From the NCBI GenBank assembly GCA_021841725.1, contig JAKCEC010000086.1, positions 1 to 6,093 on the forward strand: a DNA stretch of 6,093 bases, in the 5' to 3' direction. This document shows positions 1 through 5,480 of this stretch, piece by piece. Under the pieces are notes generated by a model. The model ran no database searches. It was not told where the DNA came from and saw only the letters and a list, made by a program, of their open reading frames with translations. The position numbers and the translations under genes are program-made. Each line of letters starts with the position of its first letter. The first letter of the stretch is position 1. Source of the DNA: Actinomycetes bacterium (GTDB lineage Bacteria > Actinomycetota > Acidimicrobiia > Acidimicrobiales > RAAP-2).

Positions 1-1
1 C

Positions 2-199
2 TACACCGTGGTGGCCGGCCAGAAGGTCGACGTGCAACTGCGCTACGCCACGCTGGCCGCGGGGACCCAGGCGTGTCCGAGTGTCCAGCGCGCCGCGGTG
101 CAGTTCGTGCGCGGCGACACCCCGGTGAGCGTGGACTTCACTTTCCCGATCACGCCCTGTGGCAACGCCATCGCGGTGAGCGGCTTCTACGCCGCGTGA
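2..199 (+). CDS. C-terminal fragment of a DUF4232-like secreted protein
   Basis: Only the last 65 codons are present; the frame is open at the left edge and ends with TGA at 197-199. The fragment resembles the C-terminal half of DUF4232 domains from actinobacterial exported proteins and lipoproteins. It has a beta-rich pattern with a 'V.aGq.v.v.l.y' strand, a Cys in 'QACPSV', a second Cys in 'ITPCGNAI', and a final hydrophobic strand. In that family the two cysteines are thought to form a disulfide in an extracytoplasmic beta-sandwich. Any signal peptide or lipobox would lie outside the window. No enzymatic function is known to me. The stop overlaps a GTG (GTGA at 196-199) in the frame of the next gene, so translation may be coupled to it. 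The family call is by pattern and therefore moderate; that the frame is coding is more certain. Confidence 0.62.
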   Translation, partial: YTVVAGQKVDVQLRYATLAAGTQACPSVQRAAVQFVRGDTPVSVDFTFPITPCGNAIAVSGFYAA

Positions 200-225
200 G
201 TCGCGTGAGCGCTCGACAAGGACGC

Positions 226-1014
226 GTGAGCACGGTCACCCTACGCGGACACCCGACCTGGGCCCGGGTACCCGCGCGCGGTCGTCCCGCGGTGATCCTG
301 CTGCACGGCGGGATGAGTTCGAGCCGCTCCCTCCTGCGTACGATCGGTCCGGGCTTGGGTGCGGCGTTTCACGTCGGCGCCTTCGACCGGCGCGGCCACG
401 GTCGCACGGCCGATACCGCCGCCCCCTTCACGTACGAGGACATGGCCGAGGAGACGATCGCCTTCCTCGAATTCCTGGACCGGCGCGTGCACCTCGTGGG
501 ACACAGTGACGGCGCGAACGTCGCGTTGCTGGTGGCGAAGAGCCGGCCCGACCTGCTCAAGCGCATCGTGGTGGTGGGGGCCAACTTCCACTACGCGGGC
601 CTGATGCCCTTCCCCCTGCTCACCCCCGAGGACCCGGGCTTCGCGCCGTGGGCGGCGAAGTACGCCGCCCTCTCGCCCGACGGCATCGAACACGCCGCGA
701 CGGTGCTCGCCAAGACCAATGAGATGTTCCGCACCGGTCCCACCCTGACGCCGGCGGACCTGCGCGCCATCGCCACGCCCACGCTGGTCATGGCCGGCGA
801 CGACGACGTCGCCACGCTGGCGCACACCGCGACGCTCTACGAGTCCCTGGGGGAGGCCCAACTGGCCGTCGTGGCGGGCACCTCGCACGCCCTGTTAAAG
901 GAGCGCACGAGCGAGTGCGTGGCCATCATCGACCGGTTCTTGCGCCAACGCCTGCCGGTGCGCACCCGCTCACCCCTGCGTCGCGCCGTGGCGGGGCACT
1001 TCCCGGGCGACTGA
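226..1014 (+). CDS. alpha/beta hydrolase fold protein
   Basis: From GTG at 226 the product is 262 aa, a normal size for a single-domain alpha/beta hydrolase. Visible elements in order: strand plus oxyanion-hole motif 'VILLHGG' (residues 23-29), the 'DRRGHGRT' turn (54-61), the nucleophile elbow GHSDGA with Ser94, the probable catalytic acid Asp194 in 'AGDDD', and the catalytic His221 in 'GTSHAL'. The triad is therefore complete. A cap region lies roughly between residues 120 and 180. There is no signal peptide, so the enzyme is probably cytoplasmic. The substrate cannot be read from sequence; esterases, lactonases and C-C bond hydrolases share this layout. Three in-frame GTGs (196, 205, 226) could start it. 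I chose 226 because AAGGA (218-222) lies just upstream, though only 3 bases away; 196 would overlap the previous stop as GTGA and add 10 residues. The C-terminal 20 residues are basic and lie outside the fold. Confidence 0.88.
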   Translation: MSTVTLRGHPTWARVPARGRPAVILLHGGMSSSRSLLRTIGPGLGAAFHVGAFDRRGHGRTADTAAPFTYEDMAEETIAFLEFLDRRVHLVGHSDGANVALLVAKSRPDLLKRIVVVGANFHYAGLMPFPLLTPEDPGFAPWAAKYAALSPDGIEHAATVLAKTNEMFRTGPTLTPADLRAIATPTLVMAGDDDVATLAHTATLYESLGEAQLAVVAGTSHALLKERTSECVAIIDRFLRQRLPVRTRSPLRRAVAGHFPGD

Positions 1015-1053
1015 CCCGCGCGGGCCATGCGGGTGGGCGCGCCAGGGGGGGCC

Positions 1054-1059
1054 TAGACT
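1054..1059 (+). promoter_or_regulatory. -10 element TAGACT for a leaderless start of the membrane protein gene
   Basis: TAGACT fits the actinobacterial -10 pattern TANNNT and ends exactly 7 bases before the ATG at 1067, so transcription would begin at or next to the start codon. No good Shine-Dalgarno lies in the usual window: the G-run at 1045-1051 is about 15 bases upstream. No recognisable -35 is seen. Four other starts in this window have the same spacing. Confidence 0.6.
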
Positions 1060-1066
1060 GGCCCGT

Positions 1067-2353
1067 ATGTCTGAGTGGCTGACTCGACGGCTCGTCACGA
1101 CGCGCCAGTGGTGGACATCGTTGAGCGCCCTCACCTCCGACGCCGTCCTCTACGCCGGCGCGGCCCTCTTCTCACTCGGCCTGGGCATGTACTCGAGCGC
1201 CAACGCGCAGTGGCACTGGGGGTTCTTGACCGTCGGCCCCTACGCGCTCGCCGCGGTGTTGGCGCTGGCCGGCGCGCGCGCCGCGACGCGCTACGAGACC
1301 CGCGTGCGCGTGGTCCTCTTGTCCCTGGTGGTCCTCGGCGCGGTGGTGGTGCCCCTCGCGATGGAGGTGCACTGGCGCACCGAGCAGCCCACGCGCGGGT
1401 TCACCCAACCCGAGGTGCCGGTGATCGAACGCGCCGCCAGCGACATCGTGAAGTACGGCACGCCCTACGAGTCCTACTGGCGTAACGGTCACCTGGTCAA
1501 TCCGGTGCCCCACCTGCCCTCCTACGAGTCCTTCTTCCCCTACTTCCCGCTGATGAGTGTCTTCGGCCTGCCCCACGCCGAGGCCAAGACCGCCTCACCG
1601 CTCTCGGACGCGCGCGTGGTGATGACGATGATGACCCTGCTCACCGGGGGAGCGGCGATCTTCTTGTTGCGCGCCTCGCGGCGTCAGAAGATCCGCGTGG
1701 CCCAGTTCCTGGTGGCGCTGCCCACCGGGGCGTTATTCCTGGCGACCGGCGGCGACGACATGCCGATCCTCGCGCTGTCGCTCCTGGGCGTCGTGGCCCT
1801 GCAACGGCGCTCGCACCACGTGGCGGGCGTGGCCCTGGGTCTGGCCGCGGCGATGAAGTTGACGGCGTGGCCGGTCGCGCTGGGGGCGCTGTTGGTGGCG
1901 CGTGAGCGCGACGGCCGCTGGGCGTGGCGGCGCGTGGCGGCGTGGATGCTCGGTATCGTGGCGGTGACCGTGGTGCCCTTCGCCCTGTCGTCGCCCTTCG
2001 CCTTCTTGTCCAACGTGGTGGCGTTTCCGCTGGGTCTCGCCCACGTCGCCTCGCCGGCGGCGAGCCCGTTGCCGGGCCACCTGCTGACCGACCTCTGGGC
2101 GCCCGCGGGCCACCTGCTCACGCCCCTGACGCTGCTCGGGGGCGGCTACTTCGCCACCCGCTACACCCGTCGGCACTGGCCCCTGTCGCTGTCGCGACTC
2201 CTGGGGATGATGGCCGTTTTCTCCCTGGCGCTGATCTCGGTCGCTTCGGCCACGCGGGTGGGCTACGTCATCTACCCGCTCAACTTCGCCGTGTGGTCGC
2301 TGGTGTGCGCCGAGGCGCCCGCGCCGGCGCGCGAGCTGGCCGGCGCCCTCTAG
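1067..2353 (+). CDS. polytopic membrane protein, GT-C / GT87 (DUF2029)-like glycosyltransferase
   Basis: The product is 428 aa with about nine or more hydrophobic segments, near residues 25-45, 53-70, 81-99, 184-202, 211-228, 232-246, 252-277, 290-308, 350-364 and 378-395. A large polar loop at about 100-180 carries 'DIVKYGTPYESYW' and 'SYESFFPYFPLMSVFGLP', resembling the 'd...G.nPY...ypPl.y....P' loop of GT87/DUF2029 proteins. After it come 'GDDMPILALSLLGV' (229-242) and 'AGVALGLAAAMKLTAWPVAL' (253-272), the small-residue helix with a conserved Lys typical of that family. Known members such as mycobacterial PimE and related enzymes transfer mannose or arabinose from polyprenyl-phosphate donors on the outer face of the membrane. 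By analogy this may decorate a lipid or cell-wall glycan, but donor and acceptor cannot be read here. The ATG is chosen because of the -10 element 7 bases upstream. No glycan locus is visible around it. Confidence 0.8.
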   Translation: MSEWLTRRLVTTRQWWTSLSALTSDAVLYAGAALFSLGLGMYSSANAQWHWGFLTVGPYALAAVLALAGARAATRYETRVRVVLLSLVVLGAVVVPLAMEVHWRTEQPTRGFTQPEVPVIERAASDIVKYGTPYESYWRNGHLVNPVPHLPSYESFFPYFPLMSVFGLPHAEAKTASPLSDARVVMTMMTLLTGGAAIFLLRASRRQKIRVAQFLVALPTGALFLATGGDDMPILALSLLGVVALQRRSHHVAGVALGLAAAMKLTAWPVALGALLVARERDGRWAWRRVAAWMLGIVAVTVVPFALSSPFAFLSNVVAFPLGLAHVASPAASPLPGHLLTDLWAPAGHLLTPLTLLGGGYFATRYTRRHWPLSLSRLLGMMAVFSLALISVASATRVGYVIYPLNFAVWSLVCAEAPAPARELAGAL

Positions 2354-2359
2354 ACCTAG
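2350..2359. other. tail-to-tail stop codons in CTAG-AC-CTAG
   Basis: The TAG ending the plus-strand membrane protein gene (2351-2353) and the TAG ending the minus-strand gene (2358-2356) sit within one ten-base inverted repeat, CTAG-AC-CTAG. Only 2 bp separate the genes, leaving no intergenic room for a terminator, so the two transcripts must overlap at their 3' ends unless termination occurs inside the coding regions. Confidence 0.8.
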
Positions 2360-2922
2360 ATCGCCGCGGAGTTCTGGTAGATCCGGAACGTCCAGTCGGT
2401 GGCGTTCGCGTTCGAGGGGCCCGGGTCGACGGTGACCCCGATGATCCAATAGAAGGTGTCGCTGCCGGCCTTTTGAAAGAGGTACTGCGGCGCGCCGTTG
2501 GCGGCGCCGCTCGAGAACAGGTTCCAGCCGCGCGCCTCGAGTTGGGTCTTGTAGAAGCCCAGGAGGCCCGAGGCGCTCGTCGCGCTGACGAGCGGGCGGT
2601 AACAGTCGTAGTCGCCGGCTCCGGAATTGGGCAGCGCGAAGGGCCCGCGGGCCCGCGTGCCCAGGGGCACCACGATACCGGGGGCGATGTTGGCCGGGAT
2701 CGATCCCGGGGGCTGACAGTCGGCCAGGAGGGTGCTCGCGTGGTCCACGCCCAGACCGCCCACGATCACCGGAATCGTCGTGGTAGCCGTCACGCCCTGG
2801 TCGGCGACGAGGTTGATGAACATGAACACGACCAGCATCACGACCGCCACCCCGAGCACGGCCGCCGCCGGCAGGATGCTGGTGGTAGTGGTGAGGGGGG
2901 GAGCGATCTTGGTGGTCTTCAC
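2356..2922 (-). CDS. membrane-anchored exported protein of unknown function
   Basis: From GTG at 2922 the product is 188 aa. A short N-terminus containing a TTTT run leads into one hydrophobic segment (residues about 17-39), followed by a Thr/Val-rich linker and a roughly 145-residue domain predicted to lie outside the cell. The domain has two cysteines (69 and 107) that could form a disulfide. It also has a patch 'LLGFYKTQLEARGWNLFSS' (120-138) followed by beta-like strands ('YLFQK', 'FYWIIGVTVDP', 'DWTFRIYQN'). The 'fY...L...GW' pattern recurs in actinobacterial exported proteins and lipoproteins of unknown role. There is no lipobox Cys, so it is probably anchored by its TM helix. The start is fixed by a 4-bp GTGA overlap with the thiD stop and by a TANNNT 7 bases upstream. 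Upstream in-frame residues belong to the antisense/alternate frame of thiD and were excluded. Coupling to thiD suggests co-expression but gives no clear functional link. Confidence 0.78.
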   Translation of the reverse strand: MKTTKIAPPLTTTTSILPAAAVLGVAVVMLVVFMFINLVADQGVTATTTIPVIVGGLGVDHASTLLADCQPPGSIPANIAPGIVVPLGTRARGPFALPNSGAGDYDCYRPLVSATSASGLLGFYKTQLEARGWNLFSSGAANGAPQYLFQKAGSDTFYWIIGVTVDPGPSNANATDWTFRIYQNSAAI

Positions 2923-3737
2923 CGACCCCAGCCTAAATGGTCGAGGGGGCCGCGTCCGGCGCCGAGGCGCCACGAGGCCGCGCCCGTGAGGGCCGCGTGC
3001 ACGAAGTCCTTCGCCGCGCGCGTCGCCGCGGGGACGTCGCGCCCGTGGGCGAGTCCCGCGCACAGCGCCGCCGAGAGGCTGCAACCGGTGCCGTGGTCGT
3101 TCTCGGTGTCGACGCGCACCGCCTCGAGCACCACGACCCCCTCGGCGCTCGTCAAGACGTCCGCGACGGGGGCGTCGCGCCCCCCCCGGGCGAGGTGACC
3201 ACCCTTGACCAGGACGTAGCGCGGTCCGAGGGTCAGCAGTTCGGCGCCGAGTCGGCGCATGTCCTCGACGCTCGAGATGTCGCGCACGTCCACGCCGCAC
3301 AGGGCGGCGGCCTCGCGCAGGTTGGGCGTGACGACGCTCGCCAGTGGGAAGAGGGCCTCGCGATAGGCCCGCACCCCCCCGTCGCGCATGAGGACGTGCT
3401 GGGTGGTCGAGACCAGGACGGGGTCGACGACCAAATTGGCCAACAGCCCCTCGCGCGCCAGGTCGGCCACGGCCTCGACGACGTCGGCGTCGCCCAGCAT
3501 GCCGGTCTTGACCGCCACCACGGCGAAGTCGTCGGTGACCGCGCGGACCTGGGCGCGCACCAGGTCGGCGGGTACGACCATGACGTCGCGCACGCCGAGG
3601 GTGTTCTGGGCGGTCACCGCCGTGAGGGCCGTGGTCGCGTGGACCGCGAAGGCCGCGAAGGTGCGCAGGTCGGCCTGGACGCCCGCGCCACCCCCCGAAT
3701 CGGAGCCCGCGATGCTCAAGACGGTGGGGGGTTGCAC
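2919..3737 (-). CDS. thiD: hydroxymethylpyrimidine / phosphomethylpyrimidine kinase
   Basis: ThiD phosphorylates HMP and then HMP-P to HMP-PP, the pyrimidine half of thiamine, in the cytoplasm. From GTG at 3737 the product is 272 aa, the usual length for single-domain ThiD. Ribokinase-like motifs appear in order: '[11 protein letters not shown]' (9-19), 'TAQNT' with Gln44 (HMP contact in characterised enzymes), 'VKTGML' (76-81), 'VVDPV' (103-107), 'TPN' (137-139), 'VKGGH' (177-181) and the anion-hole/catalytic 'DHGTGCS' with Cys219 (214-220). After VVDPV the usual 'm.aksG' is replaced by 'LVSTTQHV', a modest departure. There is no ThiE or TenA fusion. A GTG at 3746 would add three residues but lies on the -10 element, and 3737 gives the exact leaderless spacing. 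It is divergent from thiG, and its stop overlaps the next gene by GTGA. Confidence 0.95.
   Translation of the reverse strand: MQPPTVLSIAGSDSGGGAGVQADLRTFAAFAVHATTALTAVTAQNTLGVRDVMVVPADLVRAQVRAVTDDFAVVAVKTGMLGDADVVEAVADLAREGLLANLVVDPVLVSTTQHVLMRDGGVRAYREALFPLASVVTPNLREAAALCGVDVRDISSVEDMRRLGAELLTLGPRYVLVKGGHLARGGRDAPVADVLTSAEGVVVLEAVRVDTENDHGTGCSLSAALCAGLAHGRDVPAATRAAKDFVHAALTGAASWRLGAGRGPLDHLGWGR
2930..2935 (-). promoter_or_regulatory. -10 element TAGGCT inside the 3' end of thiD
   Basis: Read on the minus strand, TAGGCT ends 7 bases before the GTG at 2922, the same spacing as at the other leaderless-type starts. It lies within the last codons of thiD, so the downstream gene may have its own promoter in addition to read-through and translational coupling from thiD. 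Confidence 0.5.
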
Positions 3738-3744
3738 GGGTTCC

Positions 3745-3750
3745 ACCCTA
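3745..3750 (-). promoter_or_regulatory. -10 element TAGGGT of thiD
   Basis: On the minus strand TAGGGT is followed by seven bases (GGAACCC) and then GTG at 3737, implying a leaderless thiD mRNA. It falls where the -35 of the opposing thiG promoter would be (about 3747-3752). No consensus -35 is recognisable. Confidence 0.6.
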
Positions 3751-3769
3751 GGCGTCGCGGCCGACTCGC

Positions 3770-3775
3770 TACGCT
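3770..3775 (+). promoter_or_regulatory. -10 element TACGCT of thiG
   Basis: TACGCT is followed by seven bases (AGGGAGA) and then GTG at 3783, again predicting a leaderless transcript. The AGGGAG run is purine-rich but too close to the GTG to act as a normal Shine-Dalgarno. The element lies in the expected -35 position of the divergent thiD promoter (about 3768-3773). Confidence 0.6.
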
Positions 3776-3782
3776 AGGGAGA

Positions 3783-4574
3783 GTGTCTGCACCCTGGAGC
3801 GTCGGCTCACTCACGTCCACGTCACGACTCGTCATGGGCACCGGCGGCTTCCGCTCGCTCGACGTGCTGGGCGCCACGCTGCGCGCGTCGGGGTCCTCAC
3901 TGGCCACCGTCGCCCTGCGTCGGGTGGACCCCAGTGTCGAGGGTTCGATCTACGACCTGTTGACGTCGCTGGACTTTCAGCTTCTGCCCAACACGGCGGG
4001 GTGCTACAGCGGCGCCGAGGCGATCAAGGTGGCCGAACTGGCCCGCGAGGCCTTCGCCACCGACGCCGTGAAGCTCGAGGTGATCGGCGACGACGTGACG
4101 CTGCTCCCCGACACCACCGAGACCCTGCGCGCCGCGACCGAACTGGTCAGTCGGGGTTTCGAGGTGTGGGCCTACACCTCGGACGACCTCATCGTGGCCC
4201 AGCGCCTCGAACAGGTCGGGTGCGTGGCCGTGATGCCCCTGGGATCGCCCATCGGTTCGGGGCTGGGGATCCGCAACCCCCACGCGATCGGCCTGATCGC
4301 GGAGCGACTCAGCGTGCCGGTGCTGCTCGACGCGGGCATCGGCACGGCCTCGGACGCCGCCCTGGCGATGGAGCTGGGTTGCGCGGGGGTCCTCGCCGCC
4401 TCGGCGATCAACCGGGCCCTGGACCCGGTGATGATGGCCGAGGCCATCCGCGACGGGGTCCGCGCGGGCTACGCGGCGCGCCACGCCGGACGCATCCCGC
4501 CGCGCGTGCACGCCGAAGCCTCCTCACCCGCGCTCGGTCGACCAGATTTATTTGCCGAGTCGACGGGCCCGTAA
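3783..4574 (+). CDS. thiG: thiazole synthase
   Basis: ThiG forms the thiazole phosphate of thiamine from deoxyxylulose 5-phosphate, dehydroglycine and ThiS-thiocarboxylate. From GTG at 3783 the product is 263 aa, close to the family length. Visible motifs of the TIM barrel: 'VMGTGGF' (17-23; GTGG is common in actinobacteria where others have GTGK), 'VALRRVD' (43-49), 'LLPNTAGC' (67-74), the Schiff-base Lys97 in 'VKLEVIG' with Glu99, 'LLPD' (107-110), 'YTSDD', '[14 protein letters not shown]', the 'LLDAGIG' phosphate-site loop, and '[19 protein letters not shown]'. All key residues are present. The frame stays open far upstream, but that extension is antisense to thiD; the 3783 start matches the family N-terminus and the leaderless -10 spacing. 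ThiS, ThiF and ThiO/ThiH are not in this window. The TAA stop touches the palindrome upstream of merR. Confidence 0.96.
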   Translation: MSAPWSVGSLTSTSRLVMGTGGFRSLDVLGATLRASGSSLATVALRRVDPSVEGSIYDLLTSLDFQLLPNTAGCYSGAEAIKVAELAREAFATDAVKLEVIGDDVTLLPDTTETLRAATELVSRGFEVWAYTSDDLIVAQRLEQVGCVAVMPLGSPIGSGLGIRNPHAIGLIAERLSVPVLLDAGIGTASDAALAMELGCAGVLAASAINRALDPVMMAEAIRDGVRAGYAARHAGRIPPRVHAEASSPALGRPDLFAESTGP

Positions 4575-4581
4575 CTACACT
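4552..4581 (+). promoter_or_regulatory. candidate promoter of the merR gene
   Basis: TTGCCG (4552-4557) and TACACT (4576-4581) make a -35/-10 pair with an 18-bp spacer. It overlaps the final codons of thiG and lies in a locally AT-richer patch. Transcription would begin near 4588-4590, giving merR a leader of about 33-35 nt. The -35 match is partial (4 of 6). Confidence 0.5.
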
Positions 4582-4589
4582 GATGTAGT
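4574..4589. promoter_or_regulatory. palindrome ACTACA-CTGA-TGTAGT, candidate operator
   Basis: This is a perfect 6-bp inverted repeat with a 4-bp centre, covering the putative -10 and transcription start of merR. It begins on the last base of the thiG stop codon. Its AT-rich, symmetric form stands out from the surrounding GC-rich DNA and suits binding by a dimeric regulator. The encoded MerR protein is the obvious candidate, which would make it an autoregulatory site; this is inferred from position only. Confidence 0.5.
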
Positions 4590-4610
4590 ACCTCGGGGCG
4601 CGGCTCCGGT

Positions 4611-4617
4611 GGGGAGG
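4611..4617 (+). promoter_or_regulatory. strong Shine-Dalgarno (GGGGAGG) for merR
   Basis: GGGGAGG ends 5 bases before the ATG at 4623 and selects this start over the in-frame ATG at 4641. It is the only well-placed strong ribosome binding site in the window, consistent with merR being the gene with a true 5' leader. Confidence 0.8.
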
Positions 4618-4622
4618 CGCTC

Positions 4623-5075
4623 ATGGGTGATGTCACGGTGATGGGGTTCAGCGGCCCGACGGTGTGCCGACTGACGGGTGTCACCTACCGCCAGCTCGAC
4701 TACTGGGCCCGCACCGACCTGGTGACGCCCTCGATCACCCCGGCGCAGGGCAGCGGGTCCAAGCGCACCTACTCCTACCGCGACGTGCTCGAGGTGAAGG
4801 TCATCAAGTCGTTGCTCGACTCGGGCGTGTCCTTGGCGCGCGCGCGACAGGCGGTGGACTGCCTGCGCGACTCCCTGGGCGCGGACCTCTCGTCCTCGAG
4901 CCTGGTGCTGAGCGACAACGGTTCGGTCCTGGCGGACTACGACGGGCTGGTGGACCTGCTGCGCGGGGGCCAGGGCGTCTTTAACGTGGTATCGATGGCG
5001 AACGTGGTCGCCGAGCTTACGACCATGCTGGCCGACATCGACGACCGGTCGGAGAAGGTGACCCGTTCGGCGTGA
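4623..5075 (+). CDS. MerR-family transcriptional regulator, Rv1830-like
   Basis: The product is 150 aa. Residues about 10-30 form the winged-helix HTH ('GPTVCRLTGVTYRQLDYWAR'), followed by 'TDLVTPSI' and the wing 'GSGSKRTYSYRDV' (43-55). A helical segment 'LEVKVIKSLLDSGVSLARARQAV' (56-78) follows, then a C-terminal domain with 'LVDLLRGGQGVFNVV' (109-123). These phrases closely resemble Mycobacterium tuberculosis Rv1830, a MerR-type protein reported to affect expression of cell-division genes and located near gcv genes. The C-terminal tail here is shorter than in the mycobacterial protein as I remember it. There is no metal-binding Cys pair as in MerR/CueR, so this is not a metal sensor; Cys15 and Cys80 are isolated. 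It is probably a DNA-binding dimer. A palindrome over its own promoter suggests autoregulation. Its stop overlaps the next gene by GTGA. Confidence 0.9.
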   Translation: MGDVTVMGFSGPTVCRLTGVTYRQLDYWARTDLVTPSITPAQGSGSKRTYSYRDVLEVKVIKSLLDSGVSLARARQAVDCLRDSLGADLSSSSLVLSDNGSVLADYDGLVDLLRGGQGVFNVVSMANVVAELTTMLADIDDRSEKVTRSA

Positions 5076-5470
5076 GTCCGCTCCTCGACGACGGGTCCGG
5101 TCGTCACCCCAGTTTGTCCCCGCCGCCGAGTGAGCGCTTCGCCAACCTCTCCGAGGAGATCTTCGCGCGCCTCCTCAGCCTCTACGACGTCGCGTGGGTG
5201 TACGAACCCGTCGAGTTCCCCCTCGCCTGGGACGAACACGGCAGTCCCACCCGCGGGTTCCGCCCCGACTTCTACTTGCCCGACTCACGGACCTTCATCG
5301 AGTTGACCGTCCTCGAACAGCGCCTGGTCACCAGGAAGAACCGCAAGGTGCGCGAATTCCGCGCCCTCTACCCCGAGGTCCCCCTCGAGGTCGTCTACCG
5401 ACGCGACTTCCTGGCCCTGGCGCACCGTCACGGGGTCTCCCTGGCGGGCGAGGACCCGCGCGCTGCGTAG
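5072..5470 (+). CDS. small conserved protein with PD-(D/E)XK nuclease-like pattern
   Basis: The product is 132 aa from a GTG that overlaps the merR stop (GTGA, 5072-5075), so translation is probably coupled. After a Pro/Ser-rich N-terminus come a helix 'SEEIFARLLSLYDVAW' (27-42), 'YEPVEFPL' (44-51), 'GFRPDFYLPD' (62-71), 'TFIELTVLEQRLVTRKNRKVREF' (74-96) and 'LEVVYRRDFL' (105-114). Helix-Glu, then Pro-Asp66, then Glu77-x-Thr with following lysines matches the order of a PD-(D/E)XK nuclease core, but the usual Lys two residues after Glu77 is Thr79. Lys89 and Lys92 might substitute. I recall similar actinobacterial hypothetical proteins sharing the 'PDFYLP...ELT...TRKNRK' signature, so the Thr is likely family-typical rather than a mutation. 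Biochemical role unknown; a nuclease or nucleic-acid-binding role is inference. The TAG stop forms part of the gcvT -10 element. Confidence 0.82.
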   Translation: MSPLLDDGSGRHPSLSPPPSERFANLSEEIFARLLSLYDVAWVYEPVEFPLAWDEHGSPTRGFRPDFYLPDSRTFIELTVLEQRLVTRKNRKVREFRALYPEVPLEVVYRRDFLALAHRHGVSLAGEDPRAA

Positions 5471-5473
5471 TGT
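5468..5473 (+). promoter_or_regulatory. -10 element TAGTGT of gcvT
   Basis: TAGTGT ends 7 bases before the ATG at 5481, repeating the leaderless spacing seen at four other genes. Its first three bases are the stop codon of the preceding gene. No Shine-Dalgarno is evident before the ATG (GAAGTCC only). A glycine riboswitch, common on gcv operons, cannot fit in the 10-bp gap. Confidence 0.6.
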
Positions 5474-5480
5474 GAAGTCC

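Noticed and set aside
1014..1034. Possible terminator hairpin after the hydrolase (ACCCGC/GCGGGT with a 9-nt loop)
   Set aside because: The stem is only 6 bp with a wide loop and no T-tract, and such pairings are frequent by chance at this GC content.
1733..2449. Long minus-strand open frames opposite the membrane protein gene, and a similar one at 241-888 opposite the hydrolase
   Set aside because: Their compositions are dominated by Arg, Gly, His and Gln, as in antisense frames of GC-rich genes, and no domain pattern is visible.
1924..3198. A 424-codon plus-strand open frame spanning the end of the membrane protein gene, the exported-protein gene and part of thiD
   Set aside because: It is an out-of-frame shadow made by high GC: the translation is Arg/Gly/Ala-rich low-complexity, matches no family, and overlaps genes with clear family motifs.
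2937..3782. A 282-codon N-terminal extension of thiG in the same frame
   Set aside because: This stretch is antisense to thiD. ThiG homology begins only after 3783, where there is also a GTG with a matching -10 element.
4623..4740. Metal-sensing MerR (MerR/CueR/ZntR type)
   Set aside because: The C-terminal metal-binding cysteines are absent and the C-terminal domain resembles Rv1830 instead.
5464..5480. Glycine riboswitch upstream of gcvT
   Set aside because: Only 10 bp separate gcvT from the preceding gene and none of the tandem aptamer core is visible.
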